Positions 9,001-12,700 of a stretch of 13,266 nucleotides of DNA are shown one piece after another. The position numbers were made by a program, and so were the translations under genes. Below the pieces are notes generated by a model. The model saw nothing but the letters and a program-made list of their open reading frames with translations. It did not search any database and was not told the origin of the DNA. Positions within the stretch are counted from its first letter, which is position 1. Each line of letters opens with the position of its first letter. Source of the stretch: Phycisphaerae bacterium (GTDB taxonomy: Bacteria > Planctomycetota > Phycisphaerae > Sedimentisphaerales > Anaerohalosphaeraceae); NCBI GenBank assembly GCA_003567095.1, contig PXAQ01000157.1, positions 1-13,266 of the forward strand, written 5' to 3'.

Positions 9001-10846
9001 CCGGAGAACCAATCGGGGTTAAACCAACGGCGATATAAGACGTGCCGGTCTGCCACTCGCTGCTGAGTTCATCCGGGTCAGAAAACGCGGGGTCATCCGT
9101 AAATATACAGACAAATCGGTACTCCACGCCGTTTTCATCGTAATGCGTCTGGGCCTCCATGAAAATGCGAGGGTTGGGGTCAACGTAGGGGTTGCTACCG
9201 AGTTTTCGCGGTACCGCCGCCCAGCGTGCCGGATTGGGTGCCGGCGGCAGGTCGTCAACAACCGTGGAGGTGGTCGTGGAAATCTCTTCGGACCACAGGC
9301 CGACGTTCTGATTTTCCGATCGGTCGCGATACCGCAGGCGGAAGGTGTAGGTCGTGCCCGGCTCGGCATCAAAGACCTGGTACAGTCGGCTTTCCTGCCA
9401 GCCGCTGCTGAGCGACTCGTCCTCAAGACATTCAAAATAATACTCCACCCCCGACGGATCGGTGGCCACCACCGACCGCATGACGATATGATTCAGCCCC
9501 GTCGCGGCCGGCTTAATATCCCACTCGGCCGGATTCGGCTCCGGCGGTAAAACGTCTTCACTAGCGACACGAACCGCCTCATAGAGATTCAGCCGGCCAC
9601 CGGTAACACTCAAACCGCTCAGCGCCGCACTCGGATCGGCGGTCTGCATCAGAATCTGCTTGATGTCACTGTAGGTCAGATCCGGATTTTCCGCCAGCAG
9701 CAGGGCTGCCGCTCCGGCCACATGCGGCGCAGCCATCGAGGTGCCTTGAAACGCATCATATTCTTCGTTGGGAACGGTACTGAGAATATCGACCCCCGGA
9801 GCGCCCAGATGCACCGTGGTCCTGCCGTAGTTGGAAAATCCGGCGCGCTGGTCATTATGATCGGTCGCCATCACCGAGATGATATTGGGCAAATCATAGC
9901 TGGCCGGATACATCGGAAAAGTGTCATTATCCAAGCCGGAATTGCCCGCGGCGGCGACAAACAGAAGCCCCGCCTCGCCGCTGGCGGCAATCGCGTCATA
10001 GAGTGCTTGGCTGTACCCGCCGCCACCCCAGGAATTGTTTGTCAGATGCGCGCCCATCATCACCGCATACTCGATAGCTCGAATCGCATCCGCCGTATAT
10101 CCCCCGTCCGGCCCCAAAAACCGCAATGCCATAAGACGTACATTCCAATTGACGCCGGTAATGCCGAGATTGTTATTGCCCACAGCACCTATCGTACCAG
10201 CAACGTGCGTACCGTGCGAGCCCCCATCCATCGGATCGCCGTTGTTATCGTAGAAATCATACCCGTAAATGTCGTCAATAAACCCGTTGCCGTCATCATC
10301 GACGCCGGGCGTGCCGTTCAATTCGGCCTCATTGACCCACATGTTATCTTCCAGGTCCGGATGTGTGTAATCAATTCCGCTGTCCAGAACCGCCACGATG
10401 ACCTCATGGCTTCCCGTGTTGATGTCCCATGCCGGCACTGCGCTGATGTCGGCGCCCGGCGTTCCGCCGGTCTGACCGTTGTTGAGCAATCCCCACAATT
10501 GGTCAAAAAGAGGATCGTCGGGCATCGCTTGGGGATACAAAATATAGTCCGGCTCTGCATATTGCACACCAATGGTCGCCTGAAACTTATCCTGAGCACT
10601 CTTGACACTGACGCCCTGCGGCAACTGCACCACCCCCAGGCCGGGAACCAGCGAGTACATTCGCTCAATCTCTCCCCCGGTGGCCGCATCCACAACGGCC
10701 TGACGGGTCTGGTCCGCCTCTGCCGTGAACTCTGTCTCTGTGAATCGCACCAGCAGATAGCCGTCGCGATACTCGGCCGCGTCGAGAACGCCGCCGCTGA
10801 AAATGACAAAAAATAAGACCAGTCCGGCAAAAAGATTGTGTCGCAT
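1..10846 (-). CDS. Giant secreted S8 (subtilisin-like) peptidase with three β-helix modules, dockerin-like and Fn3-like domains (3' end outside window)
   Basis: I translated this frame end to end: 3,615 codons, no stop, running off the left edge. Order by residue: signal peptide 1-24; S8 propeptide about 27-105; S8 catalytic domain about 116-428; two Fn3-like domains about 433-526 and 532-650; β-helix module 1 about 651-1528; InlB-type β-repeat about 1529-1625; β-helix module 2 about 1626-2388; second β-repeat about 2389-2484; β-helix module 3 about 2485-3256; dockerin-like 3263-3329; three or more Fn3-like domains from 3331. Catalytic motifs are intact, so an active exported serine protease is expected; the rest looks like surface-attachment or scaffold architecture. 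ATG 10846 is chosen because GGAGG lies 5 nt upstream and a hydrophobic signal sequence follows at once. In-frame ATGs at 10858 and 10879 are alternatives; the first overlaps the Shine-Dalgarno. Substrate and anchoring are unknown because the C-terminus is missing. The S8 assignment is firm, the biological role is inference. Confidence 0.93.
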   Translation of the reverse strand, partial: MRHNLFAGLVLFFVIFSGGVLDAAEYRDGYLLVRFTETEFTAEADQTRQAVVDAATGGEIERMYSLVPGLGVVQLPQGVSVKSAQDKFQATIGVQYAEPDYILYPQAMPDDPLFDQLWGLLNNGQTGGTPGADISAVPAWDINTGSHEVIVAVLDSGIDYTHPDLEDNMWVNEAELNGTPGVDDDGNGFIDDIYGYDFYDNNGDPMDGGSHGTHVAGTIGAVGNNNLGITGVNWNVRLMALRFLGPDGGYTADAIRAIEYAVMMGAHLTNNSWGGGGYSQALYDAIAASGEAGLLFVAAAGNSGLDNDTFPMYPASYDLPNIISVMATDHNDQRAGFSNYGRTTVHLGAPGVDILSTVPNEEYDAFQGTSMAAPHVAGAAALLLAENPDLTYSDIKQILMQTADPSAALSGLSVTGGRLNLYEAVRVASEDVLPPEPNPAEWDIKPAATGLNHIVMRSVVATDPSGVEYYFECLEDESLSSGWQESRLYQVFDAEPGTTYTFRLRYRDRSENQNVGLWSEEISTTTSTVVDDLPPAPNPARWAAVPRKLGSNPYVDPNPRIFMEAQTHYDENGVEYRFVCIFTDDPAFSDPDELSSEWQTGTSYIAVGLTPIGSPGSPRYRYEFELQVRDLSAQQNQAEPSATKRVIIGPQPRTLEVPYPYATIQAALDAAYDGETVVVKPGVYTGPSNRNLDFAGKAITLTSESAYDPSIVATTIIDAEGTQDAGTNWEPRRAFIFEAGEGRDTVVKGFTIRNAYAVNSPTVAPSPDMDPNGLDAFGGAIYATNGSSPTLANLIIHDSFAQGQHGRDGQDGDDGDDGEPGEPGEDGEYGGYGGMGLGGAMYFDVGSNPLIRKVTIQNCQAIGGNAGAGGQGGQGGDGEDGAPGGDGGRGGDGGLGGAAAGGAVHFAGNCEPDIIDSVFTDNQVLPGLGNVAGDGGNGGAGDDGGDGGRGGDGGDGGFNGYHKDGLWFGALGGAIFAGPDCVIHISGSSFQDNFASDLVESFPYDGGDGGDGGAGDPDGADGEIGDTLILVRFNRSYGGAIALNGASELFCLDTTFQNNHADADHGGAICAFYAGSTIDLEGCAFVGNRAGGEVRADGQGAGSGGAIHIYDAKSISIRHSSFDRNEATGDSQGGAISYMTNFGWGGPLSIADCTFTDNQSGLPSGTTDLTGLGGAVAVTPLDRDFLPVYPEVDILRSSFSGNEAEYGGAVTVGLTILRVDDCQFEQNVAEYGGAMYWWESDTRIANSDFVGNQAAPVGTDSTNVAAVGGAIYANNAGAVLTNNTFFSNTAQYAGGAVYLVGPSYYVAYDLNDWDVRQEFINCLFVENEAGMTGGAVKAMNGAELVMQFSTLVDNLVTSMNGDGGAVSLGYDHFGGDWDEWDWLDASYVLLENSILWDNLAVFGPQAAVGDPLKAYNLPSTLELFHTNIEEGLAGVYLGEPFGNPWVFDAGGTIDADPQFIQARPLDPDDPTTRTFYLAQETAGQRTTSPSVDSGFGMAVDWNALLGFEATTRTDHQPDTGRADMGYHYDASLPVAMFELDASVFVADYHPFGSLEVTWHEGSFTVGKEPDSVTLKQGTQALLTATPNENYHIKRWIGADDATTLAAENVVTMAGPRTAQVEFELAIPKQLRVPEAYETIEAAVQAARCGDEIVLAMRVDEPYTITEPEGINFGERQLRIRSEDPNDSYVIANTVINVQGTLFAPKRAFTFEHQTQETVIEGITIRNAFWTGPTSVLGFDGMGDGYGGAMLIANGSSPIIRNVVFKNNAVTGGIGGSGLPGFEDEPGGPGGDGMGNGFGGAIAVIDASSPTIEHCTFQDNYATGGWGGDGGPGGEDSAGGAGGIGYGDGRGGAIYIEGGSTPLLSDNVFKENYVRSGFGGAGGMGGEEEPDGMPGFALSYGAVAGGAIYYGQLYQMQIGGPEAPAVHDLKDSRFERNAAYVTGLSHFIFEQDVRDYTRGGAIYADPNVVLSIEKTNFIGNLGGAIYMSSGENTSLRVNNCLFEGNAAYDQDSDIEGIGSTEQFHADMMGFEVLPQRAGAITIEPDVLKATHITGSRFIGNLSAGAGGAIQTRSHLTVEDSTFSANEAMLRGGAVFAYRTIADPNTNTLEVKLHNSEFTHNSAEEVGGALYGKNNILDVQHSQFVGNTAVSGGAMMAVESELTMAGGLFVANEATGIRQHYRTVFDEGRGGAMYLVDTDTAMVDSRIKNNSAGGVHALGGGVAINGGVKGLIEHHLVNCLIAGNTSEGNGGGVGVMSYLYGEDQERDKPRFDNCTIADNTADNRGGGIYVDQFSHARVENSIVYNNTPTDTDAKTGGSITTVAVLFDNPMFVAGPLGSYYLNQSTSPAKGMTGLDAQDVFLEDYDKFTTDPSFEPILYQADDKVDAGYHYPDPRDVDQFTLTVHVLDSSDTVRGTIALSPESDDGRYYDGQVVEMTVVEIPTDYVVTGWEGGTVNDGVRTMTNTVLMTRNSDIIARVRLRQTHHVGGSTGLPSIQDAVDAAQDGDNILIFPGTYSPPVGTGAGGDFYPGLRTIQLHGKTLRISGMNPDDENIVRNTVFDGYEFILENASADTVIEGITISSSALTGREHSGVVIREGSPVFRNVIFRECVYTAGTGAFVLDCPPAIMDGGNGFSVFGSAVVVLESSPSFINCIFEDNIVQGGDGQDGEDGCAEYPFGGDGGWPGRAYGGAVYVGFSSRPVFENCTFTGNQAIGGVGGDGGAGHDGAKGGRGGGFLWPDSIEDDSTLWAWWDGWQHGDKYWRYSDYFGRYDWHRWAKWFGWDQWDSWEAFYDSDEYQNRLSTDPRVDAYEEPWKYSGYGGAVYVGYDSEARFIGCTFVNNQTQGGLSGVGGGSVPTPNRQLNIPNAGGAVYAAYDSRLIFEDCVFDNNLADRSLVDVPLYYEVSFGGAVAYEFGSKVEFINTNLQGNRATVGGAIYGFEADLMIADSNALNNEAYIGGAFYLEKGSALITDTVIQGSRAKRPTVEIAPPDDDDDDNGDNGDNGDDDDDELPMIATIGPVGQGGGLFASGLDLDIQHSAFVGNEAEISGGGLMLAGTFANPVNVFNNLFAHNTAARDGGGASVTWETRAMFANCTFADNQVTGFGEDFFSSGGGLYLAYNSVVDVIDSIFWGNEAAEGAQITVGTGFVYDPRPSTLNIAYSNVQNFGSAAAVFRGQGCVVNPEVEIDGVVFAGGMFGEDPLFEAPAVVDEDDVRFHYYLGQNSPSIDAGSRTAAEVGLSNFTTSVLGARDRGEVDQGYHYRLVFRAPCSIVDLELDGLINLADFAHFASAWLYHEIEECGEDNDWCFGADLNFDRRVDADDLLIFVTCWLEEDTDPPFPSPSRWAIEPNAVPGTFTTIDMMIAQTSDAWWPDEYVEYFFECLEDDAFSSGWISEDFYVVSGLQPGDARTFRVRARDGERYDGRHNETDWSREVTVTPGENTRPTPDPAEWLEPPYVISSTAVRMEAQPYDGPALPAGVWVEYNFEYYIPAGTSPIQGGASSGWQTQPIYTNDGLVLGQTYFYRFRMRFNTPFGPLGAGAPSEIAAVLVTEVDLDPPMPNPAEFLAGSPFQTQTGGLWYHAMTAVLAEDESGVEYRFRGYLSATGALEYDSGWRNVDNVE
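2..856 (-). repeat. Three Fn3-like repeats after the dockerin-like segment, residues about 3331-3615 (last copy cut)
   Basis: Copies begin DPPFPSPSRW (3331), RPTPDPAEW (about 3438) and DPPMPNPAEF (about 3550). Each has a 'VEY.F' strand and 'SSGW' or 'DSGW' strand; the first two also have an '(F/Y)RFRMR' or 'FRVRARD' strand. The last copy is cut by the window edge at residue 3615, so the number of further repeats and the C-terminal anchor cannot be seen. Confidence 0.65.
860..1060 (-). other. Dockerin-like double Ca-binding segment, residues about 3263-3329
   Basis: Two EF-hand-like loops are visible: D3268-L-E-L-D3272-G-L-I-N3276-L-A-D3279, followed by 'FAHFASAWL', and D3306-L-N3308-F-D3310-R-R-V-D3314-A-D-D3317, followed by 'LLIFVTCWLEE'. 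The D.N.D...D..D spacing with a helix after each loop is the dockerin type I pattern, and this 'F..FAS.WL' version is common in Phycisphaerae proteins. It may bind calcium and possibly a cohesin-like partner. No cohesin is seen here. Confidence 0.7.
1829..1888 (-). repeat. Poly-Asp/Asn-Gly acidic loop in β-helix 3, residues 2987-3006
   Basis: Residues 2987-3006 read as six Asp, then three D/N/G triplets, then an Asp run ending in Glu. In DNA this contains three perfect tandem copies of the 9-mer gccattatc (1847-1855, 1856-1864, 1865-1873), flanked by imperfect gtcatc units. It occupies the loop before a GGGLF turn. Calcium binding is plausible but only inferred. Slippage would change length in whole codons. 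Confidence 0.8.
2402..2650 (-). other. Trp/Tyr-rich insert in β-helix 3, residues about 2733-2815
   Basis: By my count about 13 tryptophans and 9 tyrosines fall within roughly 83 residues, with patterns such as LWAWWDGW, YDWHRWAKW and GWDQWDSW, mixed with many Asp. Ordinary 'GGA' coils stand on both sides in the same frame, so this is an in-frame insertion and not a frameshift product unless two shifts compensate. Function unknown. Confidence 0.75.
3395..3682 (-). other. InlB-type bacterial β-repeat linker 2, residues about 2389-2484
   Basis: The segment 'FTLTVHVLDSSDTVRGTIAL' is followed by 'YYDGQVVEMTVVEIP', 'YVVTGWEGGTVNDG' and 'MTNTVLMTRNSDIIARV'. It matches the first linker in order of motifs (strand, hairpin, W-G turn, VTM-like strand) but is more diverged. 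It again sits between a '.GYHY' cap and the next β-helix cap. Confidence 0.55.
3683..5971 (-). repeat. Right-handed β-helix module 2, residues about 1626-2388
   Basis: The cap reads 'YETIEAAVQAARCGDEIVLA' and then 'VIEGITIRNAF' (about 1718-1728), parallel to module 1. About fifteen coils follow with turns such as GGAMLIANGSSP, GGAIAVIDASSP, GGAIYIEGGSTP, GGAIYADPN, GGALYGKNN and GGGIYVDQF. The closing cap is 'DDKVDAGYHY'. Short Gly-rich loops occur near 1772-1800 and 1823-1851. Same fold and inferred role as module 1, but shorter. Confidence 0.8.
5972..6262 (-). other. InlB-type bacterial β-repeat linker 1, residues about 1529-1625
   Basis: The segment has 'GTQALLTATPNENYHIKRW' followed by 'ENVVTMAGPRTAQVEFEL'. 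This is the pattern of the divergent InlB B-repeat or 'bacterial repeat' domain (TATP..GY....W, then VTM...TV.V.F). It joins β-helix modules 1 and 2 and leads straight into the cap of module 2. Confidence 0.65.
7802..8440 (-). repeat. Cluster of four collagen-like Gly-X-Y tracts in β-helix 1
   Basis: Four tracts keep strict glycine every third residue: 803-839 (12 triplets, including GEPGEPGED), 869-898 (10 triplets), 935-958 (8 triplets) and 1006-1015 (3 triplets). X and Y are mostly Gly, Asp, Glu, Gln and Arg, with only a few Pro. Each tract fills a loop between a 'C.F..N' strand and the next 'GGA' turn. At DNA level they are GC-rich 9-base units such as ccgtcaccg. A true collagen triple helix is doubtful because proline is scarce outside the first tract. 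Confidence 0.75.
7985..8197. repeat. Perfect 33-base direct repeat, copies 180 bases apart
   Basis: Positions 7985-8017 and 8165-8197 are identical over 33 bases and differ on either side. The spacing is exactly 60 codons, so both copies are read in the same frame and encode Gly-Gly-Asp/Arg triplets of the collagen-like tracts. Recombination between them would delete or duplicate 60 residues without breaking the frame. Confidence 0.85.
8897..9550 (-). repeat. Two Fn3-like repeats of the 'PPxPNPAxW' type, residues about 433-650
   Basis: Copy 1 (about 433-526) begins LPPEPNPAEW, has a central VEYYFECLED...SSGW segment, then 'PGTTYTFRLRYRDRSENQN'. Copy 2 (about 532-650) begins LPPAPNPARW and has 'NGVEYRFVC', 'SSEWQTGTSY' and 'YEFELQVRDLSAQQNQ'. 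I recognise this repeat from large secreted planctomycete proteins. It links the protease to the β-helices; a β-sandwich spacer role is inferred. Confidence 0.7.
9563..10501 (-). other. Subtilisin-like (S8) catalytic domain, residues about 116-428
   Basis: All motifs are readable: Asp155 in VAVLDSGID, His211 in SHGTHVAGT, oxyanion Asn302 in AAAGNSG, and nucleophile Ser370 in GTSMAAPHVAG. Spacing fits a compact subtilisin/thermitase-type domain. An acidic 'VDDDGNGFIDD' segment between Asp155 and His211 is common in exported subtilases and could bind calcium. The C-terminal helix 'AENPDLTYSDIKQILMQTA' and 'GGRLNLYEAV' close the fold. No key residue is missing, so an active peptidase is expected. 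Confidence 0.95.
10532..10768 (-). other. S8 propeptide (inhibitor I9-like), residues about 27-105
   Basis: Residues 27-105 open with 'YLLVRF' and end with 'GVQYAEPDYILYP' just before the catalytic domain. That closing 'V.YAEPDY' pattern is typical of S8 propeptides, which act as folding chaperone and temporary inhibitor and are removed by self-cleavage. The next segment, 'PDDPLFDQLWGL' (about 109-120), is the usual start of a mature subtilase. Propeptide role is family knowledge; processing here is inferred. Confidence 0.75.
10775..10846 (-). other. Signal peptide of the giant protein (residues 1-24)
   Basis: The N-terminus is MRHNLFAGLVLFFVIFSGGV followed by LDAAEYRD. A short basic n-region (Arg2, His3) precedes about 16 hydrophobic residues. 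A likely signal peptidase I site lies after Ala23 or Ala24. This implies Sec export. No lipobox cysteine is present, so it does not look like a lipoprotein. Confidence 0.8.
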
Positions 10847-10850
10847 GACA

Positions 10851-10856
10851 CCCTCC
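10851..10856 (-). promoter_or_regulatory. Shine-Dalgarno of the giant gene
   Basis: The minus strand reads GGAGGG, then TGTC, then ATG at 10846. The core GGAGG is 5 nt from the start codon. This decides the start in favour of 10846 over the in-frame ATGs at 10858 and 10879. Confidence 0.75.
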
Positions 10857-10897
10857 ATAAAGGAAATTAAGTTTTTCATCGTTTTACATCCTGTATC

Positions 10898-11012
10898 GGT
10901 TAAGGGTTTTAGGCATCAAATAAACTCACATCGGCGCACGAATCCCGCACAGCCGACTTACCTGATATTCGATAATCCCTTACCTTATCGGAAAGTGGCC
11001 CCCGTGAGTTTA
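10898..11012 (-). promoter_or_regulatory. Candidate structured 5' leader: three-way junction with possible pseudoknot
   Basis: A perfect 9-base inverted repeat (11004-11012 with 10921-10929) encloses two hairpins: stem 10985-10990/10970-10975 with a 9-nt loop, and stem 10952-10956/10931-10935 with a 16-nt loop. The loop of the first hairpin (10977-10982 on the plus strand, cccta-like: CCCTTA) is complementary to TAAGGG at 10901-10906, downstream of the closing helix in the transcript, allowing a pseudoknot. I could not match it to a known riboswitch class by its conserved bases. Pairings are seen; folding and function are inferred. Confidence 0.4.
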
Positions 11013-11017
11013 GTACC

Positions 11018-11046
11018 CTTATAGCAGATTGCCTGCAAAAAGTCAA
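11018..11046 (-). promoter_or_regulatory. Sigma-70-type promoter of the giant gene
   Basis: On the minus strand, -35 TTGACT (11046-11041) and -10 TATAAG (11023-11018) are separated by exactly 17 bases; each hexamer matches consensus at five of six positions. A start site about 6-8 bases beyond the -10 would be near 11010-11012, giving a leader of about 165 nt. This is the best promoter-like sequence in the intergenic region. Confidence 0.7.
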
Positions 11047-11092
11047 CCCCACTGAAAGGACTGCACAACCCCACTTGGATTTTCCATACTTT

Positions 11093-11163
11093 TATCGGAC
11101 AGGGTGTCAACATGCACAAAATCAAACATGTAAGATCATCGAAACCCGACGGAACGTCCGATA
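11093..11163. repeat. Inverted repeat TATCGGAC / GTCCGATA with 55-base spacing
   Basis: Perfect 8-base arms lie at 11093-11100 and 11156-11163. Between them are a small GACA/TGTC hairpin (11098-11108) and an ACATG/CATGT pair (11110-11114 and 11127-11131). It lies between the minus-strand promoter and aroA. It could be RNA structure or paired protein-binding sites. Confidence 0.4.
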
Positions 11164-11201
11164 GCGACTTCCATGACAGTCCCAGTATAGCCCAAAAATA
11201 G
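11112..11201 (+). CDS. Doubtful small ORF, 29 residues
   Basis: ATG 11112 to TAG 11201 encodes a polar peptide beginning MHKIKHVRSS and ending SIAQK. AGGG lies 7-8 bases upstream of the ATG. There is no hydrophobic segment or recognised motif. It overlaps the inverted repeat, and a random ORF of this size is quite possible. It is listed because no other gene explains this part of the intergenic region. Confidence 0.12.
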   Translation: MHKIKHVRSSKPDGTSDSDFHDSPSIAQK

Positions 11202-11203
11202 GA

Positions 11204-11270
11204 GGTTTTTAAAAAAAAATTAAAAATATTTGAAATTTTCTAAAATTCTCCACAAATTTCGGTAAAATAC
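11204..11270 (+). promoter_or_regulatory. AT-rich region with possible aroA promoter
   Basis: This stretch is almost all A and T, in sharp contrast to the GC-rich genes. A -10-like TAAAAT is at 11263-11268, about 50 bases before the aroA ATG, and the A/T tracts upstream could serve as an UP element. No good -35 lies at the right spacing; TTGAAA at 11230-11235 would pair only with a poor -10 at 11253-11258. The aroA promoter is therefore not firmly located. Confidence 0.25.
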
Positions 11271-11318
11271 GGCGTTTGTCGAAATATCCAGCCGCTGTTG
11301 CGGTACGCCTTAGAAGAT

Positions 11319-12602
11319 ATGAATCTATTAACGAAAAAATCGACCCTGAATGGCACGGTTTCGATCCCCGGTTCGAAATCCCACACCATCCGCGCGGTGG
11401 TGATCGCGAGCCTGGCTGACGGTCTAAGCCGCATACGCTGCCCGCTGATCTCCGGCGACACGCTCAGCGCGGCAGAGTGCTACCGCGCCCTCGGTGCCGA
11501 TATCGACACTTCCAATCCGGAAAGCTGGTCAATTGTCGGCACTGGCGGACAGCTGCGCTGCGATAACCAAACGATTGATGTCGGCAATTCCGGCACCACG
11601 CTGCGTCTGGCCTTGGGCTCGGCGGCATTGGGCCGCTCTGACGGCGCCGTCACCTTCACCGGCGATAAGCAGCTCCAGACGCGCCTGCTGGGGGCGCTGT
11701 TGACCGCGATGAACGACCTTGGCGCAAACGTGCACTCGCTGAATAACAACGAGTGCGCCCCGGTGAGCGTATCCGGCAGGCTCAAAGGCGGCCGCACGTC
11801 GATTGAATGCTTTACAAGCCAATATTTGTCCAGTTTATTGATGGCCTGCCCGCTGGCTGACGGCGATACCGAGATTGAGGTACCCCTGCTCAACGAGCCG
11901 GATTATGTACAAATGACGCTGGACTGGCTCGACCGACAGAAGATAAACTATGAAAACAATAACTTGAAAACCGTTTTTGTCCGCGGCGGGCAACATTATA
12001 CTCCTTTTGATGAGAGGGTTTGTGCGGATTTCTCCAGCGCAACGTTCTTTCTGTGCGCCGCCGCTTTGTGCGGCCAGGATGTCGTAATTCAGGGTCTTGA
12101 TTTCAATGACAGCCAGCCGGACAAGGCCGTTCTGGATTATCTCAAGGCGATGGGCGCCGACATCAGCGAACAGCCGGACGGCATCCGTGTGCGGCAATCG
12201 GCGCTGCGGGGCATTGAGATCGACATGAACCGCACGCCCGACGCCCTGCCGGCCATGGCGGTGGTCGCGGCGTTTGCCCAGGGGACCACGCGGCTGGTCA
12301 ACGTCCCGCAGGCCCGCAAAAAAGAGACCGACCGCATCGCCTGTATGGCTGCGGAACTGGCCAAACTCGGCGCCAACGTCGAGCAGCTGCCAGACGGCCT
12401 GGTCATTCACGGCGGCAAACCGTTGACCGCCGCGCCGGTCACCGGCTATGATGACCATCGCATTGTGATGGCGCTGGCGGTGGCCGGGCTGGCGATGGAC
12501 CAGCCCCTGCACATCGACACCGCCGAGGCGATGAAGGTCACGTTTCCAGAGTTTGTGACCTTGATGAAACGCCTCGGCGCCGCGATGACAGTGACCGATT
12601 AA
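11319..12602 (+). CDS. aroA: 3-phosphoshikimate 1-carboxyvinyltransferase (EPSP synthase)
   Basis: The 427-residue product has the usual length of the family. It transfers the enolpyruvyl group of PEP to shikimate-3-phosphate, the sixth step of the cytoplasmic shikimate pathway. Motifs: PGSKS with Lys20/Ser21 and Arg25 for shikimate-phosphate binding; GNSGTTLRL at 89-97; SQY at 167-169; catalytic Asp308 in NRTPDALP; Glu336 in KKETDRI; His380/Arg381 in YDDHR; Lys406 in MKVTFPEF. By alignment from memory these correspond to E. coli Lys22, Arg27, Asp313, Glu341 and Lys411. ATG 11319 is preferred over an in-frame TTG at 11298 because MNLLTKKSTLNGTVSIPGSK is a normal N-terminus; the ribosome site (AGAAG) is weak. 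It is divergent from the giant gene and followed after 98 nt by the DUF4914 gene. Confidence 0.96.
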   Translation: MNLLTKKSTLNGTVSIPGSKSHTIRAVVIASLADGLSRIRCPLISGDTLSAAECYRALGADIDTSNPESWSIVGTGGQLRCDNQTIDVGNSGTTLRLALGSAALGRSDGAVTFTGDKQLQTRLLGALLTAMNDLGANVHSLNNNECAPVSVSGRLKGGRTSIECFTSQYLSSLLMACPLADGDTEIEVPLLNEPDYVQMTLDWLDRQKINYENNNLKTVFVRGGQHYTPFDERVCADFSSATFFLCAAALCGQDVVIQGLDFNDSQPDKAVLDYLKAMGADISEQPDGIRVRQSALRGIEIDMNRTPDALPAMAVVAAFAQGTTRLVNVPQARKKETDRIACMAAELAKLGANVEQLPDGLVIHGGKPLTAAPVTGYDDHRIVMALAVAGLAMDQPLHIDTAEAMKVTFPEFVTLMKRLGAAMTVTD

Positions 12603-12612
12603 AAAATGTTTG

Positions 12613-12652
12613 ACGGCCTCTGTCACACTATCCCCGGCTTGGACAGTGCCGT
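12613..12652. terminator. Hairpin after aroA, terminator-like but without a downstream U-tract on the plus strand
   Basis: ACGGC (12613-12617) pairs with GCCGT (12648-12652) and CTGTC (12620-12624) with GACAG (12642-12646), giving a 10-pair stem with a small internal loop and a 17-nt loop. On the plus strand the next bases are tatcgttc, not a T run. Read on the minus strand, the hairpin is followed by CAAACATTTTTT, a better intrinsic-terminator form. It may stop antisense transcription or protect the aroA mRNA end. Confidence 0.4.
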
Positions 12653-12700
12653 TATCGTTCTGAACTGAAAACCGTAATTTGTTAACGATGGGACTACGAA

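Noticed and set aside
10318..10851. Minus-strand 177-codon frame starting at GTG 10851
   Set aside because: It is out of frame with the S8 domain. The adjacent frame from ATG 10846 has the signal peptide, propeptide and catalytic Asp, so this is an overlapping shadow.
11201..11206. Perfect GGAGGT Shine-Dalgarno-like sequence
   Set aside because: No ATG, GTG or TTG occurs at suitable distance; the following bases are an A/T run, and the first TTG (11230) is too far.
11298..11318. TTG start for aroA 7 codons upstream
   Set aside because: It adds MRYALED, which is not part of the usual AroA N-terminus; ATG 11319 gives a standard-length protein.
10847..11318. tRNA, known riboswitch class or phage attachment site in the intergenic region
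   Set aside because: No cloverleaf, no conserved riboswitch core I know and no att-like duplication was seen, only the promoter, inverted repeats and AT-rich tract listed.
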